Source: Paraphaeosphaeria minitans
Taxonomy: Eukaryota > Ascomycota > Dothideomycetes > Pleosporales > Didymosphaeriaceae
Assembly (NCBI GenBank): GCA_015832175.1
Contig: WJXW01000003.1
Location: forward strand, 682,001 to 746,000
DNA: 64,000 bases
Direction: 5' to 3'
Made by a program: the position numbers and the translations under genes. The number at the start of each line of letters is the position of its first letter. The first letter of the stretch is position 1. Positions 24,246 through 36,768 of this stretch are shown here, one piece after another. The notes under the pieces were generated by a model. It was given only the letters and a program-made list of their open reading frames with translations, made no database searches and was not told where the DNA came from.

Positions 24246-24480
24246 TGTTATAGGTGCGTTTGCCTTAAGTAAGGAATATAAAAGAATAAGTTAAGTTATC
24301 CTATCTAAAATCTATTATACAAATCCAACTACTCTAATTAGCTATTAGGTCTCTTCGTGTCTTATCTGGTTGGCGCTCTCCCTTCTATTCCCTAATCAGC
24401 TATCTTAAACGATAGCTAATCGGCCCTATGTTTCTCTAATTCTCTATCGTAGGCCAACCTTTACACTATAGTATTAGAAG
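24246..24480 (+). repeat. Left arm of an inverted repeat flanking Copia A
   Basis: Starting TGTTATAGGTGCG, this arm of about 235 bp is the reverse complement of 32330-32554. Both arms end in TGTT/AACA-like termini after allowing for RIP. With Copia A (24562-31888) removed, the arms are separated by only some 500 bases. They could be terminal inverted repeats of a small DNA element or two LTRs in opposite orientation. Confidence 0.7.
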
Positions 24481-24561
24481 GACTAAAAGAGAGGGAGGAG
24501 AATAGGAGTAAGGGTTAGGAGAAGGATAGAGTAGAAGAAATCCTAGGGTTATATACCCTAA

Positions 24562-24756
24562 TATTAAAGTAAAACACTCACTTCCGTGATTCTTTCTAGA
24601 TCCACTAATTTATATCACGGGATTCTTACTAAGAGGCTTATTTCTTTTATATATAGTCTGCCCTTTCGGCATCCTTTCCTATAATTAGCTATTTGTATTC
24701 TTTACAACTCTGCTCCTAAATATCCTATAATAGTTTAAGCCCTTTTTACCACAATA
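24562..24756 (+). repeat. 5' LTR of Copia A
   Basis: This 195-bp repeat starts TATTAAAGTAAAAC (RIP-altered TGTTAAAG) and ends CCACAATA. It is directly followed by the primer-binding site at 24757. The same LTR occurs at 31694, 50590 and 57721. Confidence 0.92.
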
Positions 24757-27700
24757 GTTATAAGCCCAGCGCTTAGAATGTAAGACAATTCTCCCTACTT
24801 ACTTAGTAACGCTTAAATTATTATACAACACTCTATTTAGAACCTCTCTACAATATAACCCCTCTATTTCTAATTACAAAAATTATTAAAATAGTAGAAG
24901 TACAGCTTATTAATCGCACTAGCTAGCCCTACTAGTTTGTCTAGCTTTAATTCTAAGTAAACTTAAAAGGAATCTAGAAGTAAATTAACCTAGAAGTAAT
25001 TAACGCTCTAGTAATTAATTACGCAAAGCTAGAATAACCTCCGCTCTTATAGAAACTATTACTAATTATAAATACAGCCTCTATAGCAAGTATTTAATTA
25101 TACAAAGTAGAGCTTACTAAGTATAAAATAGATAAGGAGAGCTTTCCTTTATAAATAGCAGAATATAGAGTAGCAGTTTTAGACTAGCAAGTAGACTATA
25201 CTAAGATATAGAATTTCTAGACTTAGGTAAACGCTATAGTATCGCCTAATCTGCTTACTCCTACCATAATTACTCTAGTTAATACACGCTATACTACGCT
25301 TTAGTCCTTAATTTAACTCTTAAAGGAAGATCTCGCACTAAATAAACGAGCTATATAAAATAATATTTAAGCTTTATACTGCGCTTATCTTAAAAAGGCT
25401 AAGTAGGTAAGACAAAGTCCTAAGACCTAGTTTAAAGAGTGGCAGCTTCTCTATTAAAAAGCAAAGACCTACTTAATTAGCGAAATTAGTAGACTACTTA
25501 CTACCTAAGATTTCCTAGATGTAATTAACGCGCGTATAGCACTAGATTAGGCCTAATTAATAAACTAATAGCTAATCTAGAATAAGACGCTAGAATAGAA
25601 TTAGATTACGCTAGACAATCTAGGGAAGGTATTTTTGGCGCTTATCTAGGAGCATTTAATCTAATCTAGTTCTAATAAAATAAGTAGGGTATTCGCCACT
25701 TTTAATAGATTATTAAGACAATCTACTAACTCTAATAGTTCTAGTTTATCTAATTAGACAAAGAAACAACTAAACTGTCCCTGTAAGCCCTATACTTATA
25801 GGTAGAAACTAATAAAGTGCTAAAGACTTTAAACCACAATAGCTAGATTACTCTAGAATAGAACATCGTTATTTAATCTTACTAATAAAGAAAAATTAGA
25901 GATTCTTAATTAACTTAAGTAGCCTAAGTAGTTAAACCTTTGTAATGCGATTATAAAGGTAGGATAGAATAAGAAATAATCCTTTACTAAGACTATTAAG
26001 TATTCTAGTAGTATTACTACTGCTCTACTAAACCTATTTAATCTGCCTACAGACAATAGAGTATTAGGTATCTACACTACTCTACATTCTAACGCTTATC
26101 CTCTATTAGAATGTATAATACTAGACAGTGCTGTAGCAGTTTACCTAGTTAATAATTATAAAAGTCTTATTCCTAGGACGTTTTAATTATTAAACAAAAG
26201 TGTAGAGCCAGGTACATAAAGCCTCTTAATCTTAGGAATTAGTAATAGACTAATTAAGAACGCTTTATATAGGAAAAATAAGAGATTTATAGAAGATCTA
26301 CTACTCTAAGGAGTAAGAGTAGTAGAAGGCTTTTATATAAATATTATATTAGAAGCTCTTTTAAAGAAAGTAAAGATTTAGTACCTTAGTTTAGATTACA
26401 CTCTTAGGATTAAAAGCCTAGAACAAAGTATTATCCTAGTAGACCTAAAATGCGAGTATAACCTTACTTTCTTATAATATAAGCTAATCCGCTCTTATCT
26501 AACTGTTATAAGTGTAACTACTAAAGGATTATCCTAGGTTAATATTAAAAGATTAAATTCTAAGGACCTCTAGCACCTTTAAGCAGGGCATGCAGAAAGT
26601 AGAGCCCTATAAGCTCTAGGTACTATAGCCTAAGGTGTAAAGATCACTAGAATATTAAAAAAGGATTACAAGCACTATGCTATTATACACATAACCTAGG
26701 TAATCTCTAAGAGACCTAGAGAACAATCACCTAGGCTATTTCACTTATTATCCTAGGATCTATTTAATATGCCCACTGCTTAAAATAGAGAAAACTAGGT
26801 TTTACTAATTAAAAAAGATTTTAGTAAGGAACCTTACGTTTTTAATCTTAGAATAAAGACGCTTTCTAAAATAATAAAAGTGTGGCAGGATTTCTTAGCT
26901 CTTATTAATACAAAATACGAGCTTTAAATTACAAAAATCTACTAAGATAATAATACAGTAACACTTCTATAGAAAGGGAAATCCTAGTACGAATTTTAGG
27001 CTAATTAGGAAGGTATAATAATTAGTAGACTACCGCCTTATACGCATAAACCTAATAGCGCTGCAGAAAGAATAGGCTAGGAGCTTATAATAAAAGTAAT
27101 TAAAATGCAAATAAGCGTAAATCTACTATTAATTCTCTAGCCTAAAATTATATAAGGGGCATACTAGCTCTAAGGAATAATTCCTATCCTAGTATTAGGC
27201 TATTAATCACCTAATAAAACGTTAGATACTTAGTTTAAATAATATTTTTGTTATTTTAAACTAGTAAAAATATAATATAGAACAGCTAATCTTCGTCCAA
27301 ACTAGAGTACTATCTACGCCTATAGCTACTAAACTTACCGTTTAGATTAGAAGCGTACAGCTAGGTAAGACAGAAGAGAATTTAAAGTAAATCCTAGGGG
27401 TTATATTAAATACCTAGTAGGCTACAAAACTTCTAATATCTACTAAATATAGATTCCCTAGCTTAATTAGGTAATTACTGCACGAAATATAAAGTTTAAT
27501 AAGTCCTTATTCTATAAAGGATTAGAGGAACAATCTATTCTAAAGATAGAAGCGTTAAAAATAGTAGAAAGCCTCTAAGAAGGAGAGCTAAATAATCTAA
27601 GAGAAGCGTATAAAGACGCGCTTAATATTCTTCCTAAAACAAATAAGCATATAAGAACTGCTATTAGACCTATAGGTAACCCTTAAGTAATTAAAAGCAA

Positions 27701-30700
27701 AGTAGGCTAGCTAAGTAATTAGGAACTTAAAGTACCTACTACTAAGTAAGCTATAGGCTTAGCTAGCTAGTAGCTAAGAATTTACTTAAGTAGGAAAAAA
27801 AGCATAGGACTTATAACCCCTAATTAGATACTAGAGCCAGGTAATCTTAGGGGTAATCTATTAAGCAATTAAGAAATATCTAGCAGCCACTAAAACACTA
27901 CTAGGAGAGCTAGCCCGCCAGAATCTAGGGATTTAATACCCTATTTATTAGTAGAAACTAATTAGGTTACTAATTAACCTAGTGTAGATAACTTAATTAC
28001 ACTAGATAAAGTAGATAACCTACTAGCACGCTAAAGGCGAAGGCAGATCTATCTAGAGGTAAGTAGAATAAGTAGGCAAAATTATAGTAAAGCACTAGAA
28101 ATTAACTAACTAATAAATTACTATCTGCTATTGCGAAGATTAAGGAAGCAAAATAATTAAAATAATTAGCTAAGGGGTAGGTAGAAGCTAGGTGCTTATA
28201 CACTAATTACTAATTATCTTTAAAGTAATCTTAATGTAATATTAGAGTACATATTTATACTAGAAGTAGTAGAGGCCTAGTCTAAGTAAGAAGAATATAT
28301 TATACTAAATATAAGAGTATTCGCTTCTATGCTTAGAAAGGCGCCTAGAGCGTCTTATATAGCTTAGACTTACAGAGACAAGCTTACACTAGAGCTAACC
28401 CTATAGAAACACCTTTATAATTATCTATATAGGAAGCTATTCCTCCTTACCGCTTATAAGGAGATCTTAACTTAATAAGATAAAGGTACCTAGACAGAGA
28501 TTAAACAATTAGAGGTGTTAAGATAACTACTTCTTTTAAAGTAGGTCTTTACCTATAAGTTTAATTAAAATAGATACTTTAAAAAGTGTAAAGCTTAAAT
28601 TATTATAAGAGGAGATTTTTAGAAAAAGAATACTCTATACTCTACCTATACTACTACCCTAGTAGTAAGATCTTTTTAATTAGCTATAGCTCTAGCAGCA
28701 GAATTTAATCTAGAAATCTTATAATTTAATATAGTAGGAGCGTTTCTAAATACTCTTATTACAGCTGCTAATCTAGTAACTTATAAATTACCTAATAGTT
28801 TTAAAAAGCTAGGAAAGTGTGTAAGATTAAATTAAGCTTTATATAGCTTAAGAGATTTACCACTTCTTTAGTATAAAGAATTTACAAAATTACTTCGATT
28901 TTATAGACTCTTAGCTTTGCTAGAAGAGCTATGCCTTTTCTTTAATAGTAATTAAAGTATTATTATTCTATTTTATATTAATAACATTCTTCTTCTCTAT
29001 TACAAGAGTAAAGAGAAAGAAGCCCTAGATTTTTAGAGAAAGATCACGAATAAATATAAGATTAAATTAAAAGGACTAGTAAAGTAGTTCCTAGGTGTTT
29101 AAGTAATTAGGGATAGAGAAGCAAAATTAATTTCTCTAGTCTATAATACCTATATTAATAAAATTACAAAAAGGTTTAACTTTTTAAACTCTAGGAGCTT
29201 TCCTCCTACACCTCTATTAGCAGAAGATCTTGTTCTAAGCACAGGAGAAGCTACTCTTTAAGAAATAAAGCTCTTTTAAGAAGAGGTAGGATTAGCTCTC
29301 TATATAGTAATTATGCTACGCCTAGATATAGCCTTTGCAGTGTTAAAGCTATTACACTTTCTAATAAATCTAAGTAAAGAACACTTTGCTGCTATTAACT
29401 ATGTAATCCTTTACCTCTATTAAACTAGATAGTAGGCTATAGTCTTTAGTGGCTATAATAGACCTAATCTGCTAATATGTAGAGATGCCTCTTTTACTAA
29501 TAATCTAATATTACGGCGATCTTTCTATAAATATATTATCCTATTATTTAGAGGAGCTATCCTATAGAAAGCAGCTTAATAGAACATAATTACTACTTTA
29601 ATAATAGAAGCAAAGCTTCTAGCGCTTAAATATATAAGTAAAGAAGCTATAGTAATTAAGAGATTCTTTACTAAGCTTACTCTAGATCTAAGACTTTTAT
29701 AAAAGGTCTATTATAATAATCTTTAAACTATTTGTTTAGTAATTAGAAAGAATAAAAGAATTACTACTTAACTACGCTATATAGATATTTAGAATATGTA
29801 GTTATAGTAAGAGTATACAAAAACATTGTTTTAAGTAGAATATTTTCTAACTAGCAAAATGCCAGTAGATAGCCTTATAAAGGCTCTTACTTATTAGTAG
29901 TTTAATAGATTTAAAAGGCTATTGAATCTATAAGATATAAGTATAATAATTATAGAATAAGAGTAGGTAAGTAGAGAATTAATCTATTAACTACCTAGAA
30001 TTCTTAATTTAGAGCTAGGAAACAAGAAAAAAAAAGAAAAGAAAGAAAAGATTAGAGGGAGAATAGGAATTAGAGGAAGAAGAGATTAAAGAGCTTATTT
30101 ATAAGCTTATAGACTCTCTTCCTCCTCTACTTAATTATAGGGGTGCGAGAATCTCTCTTATAATTAGTAGTAGAAGATTCTTTCTATCTTTCTCCTCTCC
30201 TTCTCTTTATAGTAGGTAATTTCTTACCCTATCTACCTCCTCTACCTCTCCTTTAATTAGTAGTAGGTAATAGCTTACCCTAGCCTCCCCTCTTTTAATT
30301 AGTAGGAGGAGAAGCACTTACCTAGCCTCTATCCTACTTTAGAGCTAATAGGCTACTTATCTAGCTATTTTAATTAGTATATTAGCTGCAACCGCGCTGC
30401 TCCTTAATAGGTAAAGTAGAAGGGTAATTACTCTGTCCTCTACTAAGAATTAGCTAGAAAGGAGGGAGTAGGATAGTAGCTATATACTAAGCTTACTCCT
30501 CCTAACTACTAGTAGGAAGAGAAGCTTATAAAACTTCCTTAACCCTTTTATATAGCTTAGTAATTAGCCTCTCCTACAAAAAGTATTAGCTAAACCTAGA
30601 AAGAATTTTAAAATAAAAGCTTATATTAGTACCCTTTAATAGTTAATAGTAGGTAAAATCTATAGTAAGAGTCTAAATATGCGGCTAGCTATAGAAATAA

Positions 30701-31422
30701 TTAGCGAAATTAGCTAAAGTAATAGGATAATTTTATATATAGTAGTATAAGAGTAGGTAAAGTAGGTATAGTAGCGCCTACTTAAGCTTAAAGTATTATT
30801 ATAGTAGCGTCTATTACTTTTTCCTACTAAAGCTCCCTTTAAGCAGCCTAAGTAGCTTACTTATCTAAGAGCACTAAGTAATTACTAGGGGCCTAGAGCT
30901 AGGGTAAGAGGAGCTAGTAGAGTAGAAGAAGTAGGAGGATTTTAGTAGAAAGATTAGAAGCTTTATTTAGTAGCTTTTATAGCCTTCACTGCGTGTGCTT
31001 TAGCTAGGTTATTAGATATTTAAAAGAGTTAGCAAAGCTCTAAATAATAGAAAAAGTATAAAGTAATAATTAGAAGAAGAGAACTTACTATAAAGTAGTA
31101 AAATTTAAAGGCTTAAACTAGTAGGCTTAAATTAAATAAGAAGTTAAAATGTTAAAAGTAAAGAATTAAAAAAAGAAGATTAAGCGCTAGCAAAGGGCTT
31201 ATATACTCTACTACCTATCTAATTATTAACTACTAAATACGCTCCCTTCTTACTACTTATTTCTCTTACTACTACTCCTTTCTAATTAAAACACGCCTGC
31301 CTATTATACTTACTAGCTAGTAAGAGCGGGGAAATTACCTTATAGTTAATAGGAAGTAAGTAAAAAAAGTAGTAGAATAAAAGTGGTTACGCTCTAGGCC
31401 TTTATATTACGCTTATAAGCTC

Positions 31423-31638
31423 CTAACCCACTAGAAGAAGAGATTCTAGACACGATTTATAATAGGATTCGTAATTTAAAAGATAAACAGTAATTATTTT
31501 ACTATTACAATAAATAGGGGGTAATAGAATTGCTGTTCTTAAGATAAAGAGATTTAGAAGAATAATTCTTAATAGTTTTTTAATCTTTAAATAGCCTTTA
31601 GATAGTTCTTTAAAGATCTTTAGAAAGGATTTAGACAA
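31423..31638 (-). CDS. Small antisense frame in the 3' region of Copia A
   Basis: A 71-codon open frame runs antisense to pol, about 55 bases from the 3' LTR. It is Lys- and Leu-rich (MSKSFLKIFKELSKGYLKIK...) with a hydrophobic middle. Copia B carries the equivalent frame at 50840-51076, where it is 78 codons long. The two proteins agree over most of their length and differ mainly by substitutions explained by transitions. That both remain open inside stop-riddled elements is notable, but the composition (few CAG, CAA, TGG or CGA codons) could also shield it from RIP stops. I know of no matching family; whether it is expressed is unknown. Confidence 0.4.
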   Translation of the reverse strand: MSKSFLKIFKELSKGYLKIKKLLRIILLNLFILRTAILLPPIYCNSKIITVYLLNYESYYKSCLESLLLVG

Positions 31639-31693
31639 TTAAAAATTACTTCTTAGAATAGGTAATCTGCTTTAAGCGATTACCTAGGGAGTG

Positions 31694-31888
31694 TGTTAAA
31701 GTAAAACACTCACTTCTGTGATTCTTTCTAGATCTACTAATTCATATTATAGGATTCTTGCTAAGAGGCTCGTTTCTTTTGTATATAGTCTGCCCTTTCG
31801 GCATCCTTTCCTACAATTAGCTATTTGTATTCTTTACAACTCTGCTCCTGAATATCCTGTCATAGTTCGAGCCCTTTTTACCACAACA
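31694..31888 (+). repeat. 3' LTR of Copia A
   Basis: This 195-bp repeat starts TGTTAAAGTAAAAC and ends CCACAACA, preceded by a purine tract CTAGGGAGTG. It is less decayed than the 5' copy and keeps both terminal dinucleotides. Confidence 0.92.
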
Positions 31889-31893
31889 CCTAA

Positions 31894-32329
31894 AGATTAA
31901 GCGTATGCCACCTAAGCGGCTTAGTAGAAGCGTTTATAAGAGGATATTACTATAATATTACGATCTGACATGCTAAAAGGTCTATAAACAATTTTAATTA
32001 TAGGGACATAAGTAGTAAATAGGCGATAGGTTAGCAGTTAAGATAATTAGGCATAGTTAGTTAGTTAAAGGCTAAGGTAAAATTATAGGCCTAGAATTAG
32101 ACTAACGCTGCGTTACTGCCTAAAATATAAAGAAGTTAATAAATAACTTTAATTATAGGGACATAAGCAGTAAATAGGCGATAGATTAGTAGGTAGGATA
32201 ATTAGGTAAAGGTGGCTAGCTAAGGATTAAGGAAATTGCAGGTCTAGGAGGTAACTACTAATAAGGTGTTAAAAGGGTAGTAAGGTAGTAGGCTTAAGGG
32301 ACTAAACCTAAAAGAGAGGGAGGAAAAGA
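31894..32329. other. Sequence between Copia A and the right inverted-repeat arm
   Basis: About 440 bases continue the host of Copia A. They contain two similar stretches (31995-32035 and 32149-32190) around GGGACATAAGCAGTAAATAGGCG, so there is a local direct duplication of some 150 bp. No coding motif is seen. Confidence 0.5.
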
Positions 32330-32554
32330 TAGTGTAAAAGTTAGTCTACGATGCAGAATTAGAGAAATATAGGGCTAATTAGCTATTGTTTAAGATAGCT
32401 AATTAGGGAACAGATAAAGAAGGGCGCCAACTAAATAAGACACAAAGAGACCTAATAGACAATTAGAGTAGTTGGATTTATATAATAGATTTTAGATAGG
32501 ATAACTTAACTTATTCTTTTATATTCCTCACTTAAGGCAAACGCACCTACAATA
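32330..32554 (-). repeat. Right arm of the inverted repeat flanking Copia A
   Basis: Reverse complement of 24246-24480, with mostly C/T and G/A differences. It ends CGCACCTACAATA, and Gypsy G2 begins a few bases later. Confidence 0.7.
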
Positions 32555-35239
32555 CAATACTATAATAAGGATCTTACGCTTTATTAGCGCGCTATTTATG
32601 CTATACTTAAATTACTATATAAGGCTAAACTTTTTATTAATTTAACTAAGTGTATACTTACCTTAGGTAAAGTCCACTTTCTTAGTTTTATTATAACTTC
32701 GTAAAGAATCTACGCTAATCCTACGTGTATAGTAACTACTATAGAATAGCTACAGCTAACTAGTATCTAAGAGCTCTAGTTATTTCTAGGCTTTATAAAC
32801 TTTTAAAGGCAATTTATTAAGGTATATATATAAAAAACCGCTCCTCTCTTAGACCTATTTAAAAAGAACCAAGTATTCTAATAGTTAGTAAAAGCTAATA
32901 ATACTTTTAAAATGCTTAAAATACGCTTCTTAAGTGCACCTATCCTAGACTACTTTAACCCTACGCTGCTAATCTAGTTAGAGACTAATATATCTACTTT
33001 TATAATATATAGTATCCTTTCGCAGCTATTTAAGGACTAGAAGTGGCACCTAGTTACTTTTGTGTTAAGAAAACTTTAAGCTATAGAGCTAAATTATAAG
33101 ATATATAACCTTAAGCTTCTTACTATTATTTACTACTTTAAGTAATAGAGATGTTATCTAGATAGTACGCAGCACATAATTTAAGTGCTAAGTAACTATA
33201 ATAACTTACGCGGCATACGCGCTATATAGAAGCTAAACCTATAATAAGTATAATAGGTAATGTATCTAGCAGCTTTTAATTTTAAAGTAGAACACTATCT
33301 AGGGAAAATAAACCTAGCAGATAGACTATTAAGAAGGGTAGATTATATATAGGAGAACCTATTACTAACCCGTTTATTACCTACCCTATAGAACAAAATA
33401 CTACAGAGGACTAAGTATAGTAGAGTAAGCAGATCTATAAATAAGCTAAGCTTATTAGGCGTATATAAAATGCATATTACTAATATTTACAAAGCTATAA
33501 GGGTCCCTACTACTAGTGCTATAGTGTATACGCTATACGTACCACGCTTACTAGCTAGAGTATTAGTTAGTAGTAAACCTATAGAAAAAAGTCTAACCTT
33601 ATTACTAAAGTTTAGCAGCTTTAGTAAAAGAACGCCTTTACTATTAAGCGTATTACTAGCTTAAGGCGTAGGAGAAGCACTTAAAATAGTAGTAAAATAT
33701 AAGTATAGCGCCTTAATAAAATAGAAGTCCTAAGGTATAATAGTAGATTATACATCCTACATAAACTAGTAATTAGGCAAAAGATTTTGTTCTAGCACTA
33801 TAATACGTATATAGTAGGCCACTTTAGCGTATATAGAACGCTTAAGGCTATTAAGAGGACTTACTATTAGCCTCTTATAAATTAAGATGTTTAGAAGTAC
33901 GTAAGAACTTATACTATCTACTAAAGAAGTAAAGCTCTAAGGTATAGTAAGTATAGCTAGCTATTATCTTTTCTAACGCTAAAGGATATCTTTAGGGAAG
34001 TTTTACTAGACTTTATAACTAAATTCCTACTAGTAAAGGATTAAGGCAGCTGTGCTTTTAATATAATTTTTATAATTATATACTACTTCTCTAAGATGGC
34101 TATCTATATCCCTACACAGAAAACATAGAATGTAAAGGAATTTATAAAAGCCTACTTTTAAAAGGTTATCTTAAAGTTTGGCAGTTAGAAAGGTATTATA
34201 TCTAATAGGGGCTCTACCTTTACCTCCGCTTTTTAGGTAGAAATATACTACTAACTATAAGTAAAGCGTAGGCTTAGCACTACTTTCTACCATTAAATAG
34301 ACAGGTAAACAGAGCGCTAGAATTAGACGCTTAAATAATACCTTTATATATTAATTACACCTCTATAAATAAACTAGGTTAAACTACTCCTAACAGCTTA
34401 ATTTGTATACAATAACTCTATCTATAATTTAATAAAAATCACGCCTTTCTATACTATATATAATAAGCACCCTATCCTTACTACGCCTCCTATAGATAGT
34501 AGGCTAGAGGGGGAGCTACTAAATATAGTTAAGAGAGTAAAATATATACACAGCGTACGCGTATTGCTTATAGAGTACCTATACTTAGTATAAGAGTATT
34601 AGAGCTAGTGCTATAATAAGAAGTATAAGTAAGAGTTATTCTAGAGCGGCGACTTAGTCCTACTTAGTACAAAGAATAGATATATACCTTAATAACTAAG
34701 TAAGAAGCTATTAAAAAAATTTATTAGGCCCTTCTAAGTGCATAACGCAGTTAGAACGTAGGTATACTATCTACTCTTCCTACTACACTATTATATTTAT
34801 AACGTGTTCTATATTTCCCTTTTTAAATAATAGAAACTAAGGTTAGGAGTAGAAGATATAAACACCTAGCTACTAAAGGTTACACCTAAAGGAGGAGAAG
34901 CCTAGAAAGTAGAAGAGATCCTAGCTAAGTAAATAAAAAAGGGGTAAAAGTAATACCTACTCTACTAGAAAGGCTATAATAAGACTTAGAATACCTAAAT
35001 TCTAGAGTTAGACTTTAAAGATATAGATAACCTAGTCTAAATTTTTAAAAGGAAAAGAGCTACGCATATAAAGAAGAAGTAAAGGATATAATAAAACTAT
35101 ATAGAACGTAGATATAATGTATATTATTATAGAGCACTATAGCTTATAGAGCACTTATAGTTTATTAGGGATATCTACCTAAAGCCTATAGGCTAGTTTC
35201 TAAGAAGTAATCTAACTAAACTACGTGCTGCCTACGCCC

Positions 35240-36360
35240 CTACTACTTATTATCTTTATTATCCTTACTATCCTTACTATTCTTACCTACTACACCTCTA
35301 GTAGTAACCTCCTCCTTACTCTCTTTATTGCTATTGTCTAAGTCGCCCTTATTATAGTAAGGAGTAGACGCTAGATTAATCTAGAATAAGCTATTAATAT
35401 GCGTTTTAAGTATAGAAAAAGTGTAAACTTACTATCTACTATATAAGGGGAATAACTACCTTAAAAGTATTAGTAATCTAACACTACTTTACTAAGATTA
35501 AGTCTAGATAGTAAGGGCTAGTAGTAGGCACCTAGATTACCACACCTATAGGTGTACTAACACAAGCTATAACACGCTAGTAGTTAGTTAACTCTAAGTT
35601 AAATTACTTTTAGTAATAAGCTAATTTTAGGCCTACTACCTTTATCCGCTTATCTATCTTACGATGCCTACTTAGGGTCTTTATAACTATAATATAGTAG
35701 TAGTTACGAAAGGCGTAGAGGCGATTAAAGCGCCTATTTATTACTTTTAGCACCTATAAATATTAGCTAAAGCGCATATATAGTGCGTAACTCTAGATAT
35801 ACTAAGTCGCAGTCTCTGCGATTACCTTTAATATCATAGTTATAGTACTTATTATTATCTTTTATACAGTCCTTAGAGAGCTTTGCTAAGTTCTATACAC
35901 AGTGTCTGTATAGTTTATCGTACAAATAGCACTAAGTGAAATAGGGGCCTGCCTACCTGTAGGGACCCGCATAAGGACCCACTACTTAGGTTAGCGCTAA
36001 GAGGCAGAGACTTTATAAGGCCCTGCCTACCTATAAGGACCCGCATAAGGACCCCCTGCTTAGGTTAGCGCTAAGAGGTAGAGACTTCATAAGGTCCTTA
36101 GTGCCCCTTTGTACGATAGACTAGACGTAATTAATTAAACCTACTTCTTACCCTTTGCAAGATAGTATACTATTAATCCTCAAATGCTTAATTACAGATT
36201 GAGCCAAACCTACACACAGCGTATATAAGTTATAAGTACTATATTATAGTCTGTACGCTTAGCATCTCCGCTAAACGTAAAGGCGGTAACACTATATAAG
36301 TTAGACTTTCTAATATACTTAGGCACTAGGTAGTATAGTATTTTAAATAATTAAGAAGGT
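35240..36360 (-). pseudogene. Antisense Cys-rich relic in G2, split by a solo LTR
   Basis: The same antisense frame as in G1 lies downstream of the chromodomain, interrupted by J2. Reading across it, Cys codons lost in G1 (Tyr there) survive here, for instance the Cys of KDCIKDN, supporting a conserved Cys cluster in the ancestor. The tail toward 35240 is rich in Asn, Lys and Ser. No family name is assigned. Confidence 0.5.
35903..36214. repeat. Solo LTR J2 with target duplication
   Basis: This 312-bp LTR (TGTCTGTATAG to AACCTACA) is bounded by CACAG at 35898-35902 and 36215-36219. G1 shows the empty site near 7440. The internal 62-bp tandem duplication seen in J1 is present (about 35950-36100) and is less decayed here. 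Confidence 0.9.
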
Positions 36361-36768
36361 TATTTAAAGATTAAGCACTTTATCTACGCTAAGAATATAT
36401 TATTTATATATTATATAGGTAGAGAGTACACAAAGATTGAAATAACATTAAGACTATATAGCCTTACTGCCCTATATTACAAAAGGCTATAGTAAATAGA
36501 AGGAGTAAGAGCCTTATAATAGTATGCTATAGACGACCACAGCTAGAAGGAGAGGTTCTGTAATAGGTAGATTATAATATTATTATGGTGTTATAGTATC
36601 TAGCGCTAAGGCCTTATAGAGAACCTATACGCTAAGTAAGCTAGCTACGTAAAACCTATAATGCGCACTAACTTAACACAAGATAAGTATTATTCTATTA
36701 ATATTACTAGAGTTATCCTTTTACTATCCTTTCTGGTGTAAAGTAAGTACTATTACCTATAACCAAAC

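Larger units (their letters stand above)
24562..31888 (+). mobile_element. Copia element A, complete but RIP-inactivated
   Basis: Two 195-bp LTRs (24562-24756 and 31694-31888) are bounded by the target duplication CCTAA (24557-24561 and 31889-31893), for a total length of 7327 bp. After the 5' LTR comes GTTATAAGCCCAGCGC, complementary to the initiator tRNA-Met anticodon arm. The decayed polyprotein includes a protease-like DSAV site (about 26120), integrase text (YTHKPNSAAERI, about 27035-27075), the Copia integrase tail (YLVGYKTSNIYQI, about 27410), RT with FYINNILLLY at 28971-29000 (YVDD with RIP changes) and an RNase H tail (about 29780-29900). An extra region of 1.7 kb separates pol from the 3' LTR. 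Element B is a second copy in reverse. Confidence 0.9.
32560..36768 (+). mobile_element. Gypsy chromovirus relic G2
   Basis: This is a direct repeat of G1: RT thumb and RNase H from 32570, integrase at about 33790-34800, a chromodomain at about 34890-35060, and the long 3' region to 36768. It lacks solo LTR D1 and the 370-bp insertion found in G1, and instead carries solo LTR J2 at 35903-36214. The RT catalytic box is missing because the left end is truncated near the inverted-repeat arm. Its right end is cut by element E2. Confidence 0.85.

Noticed and set aside
33470..33664. Open frame of 64 codons on the plus strand of G2
   Set aside because: It is a chance gap between RIP stops in Gypsy integrase-flanking text, and G1 does not preserve it as an open frame.
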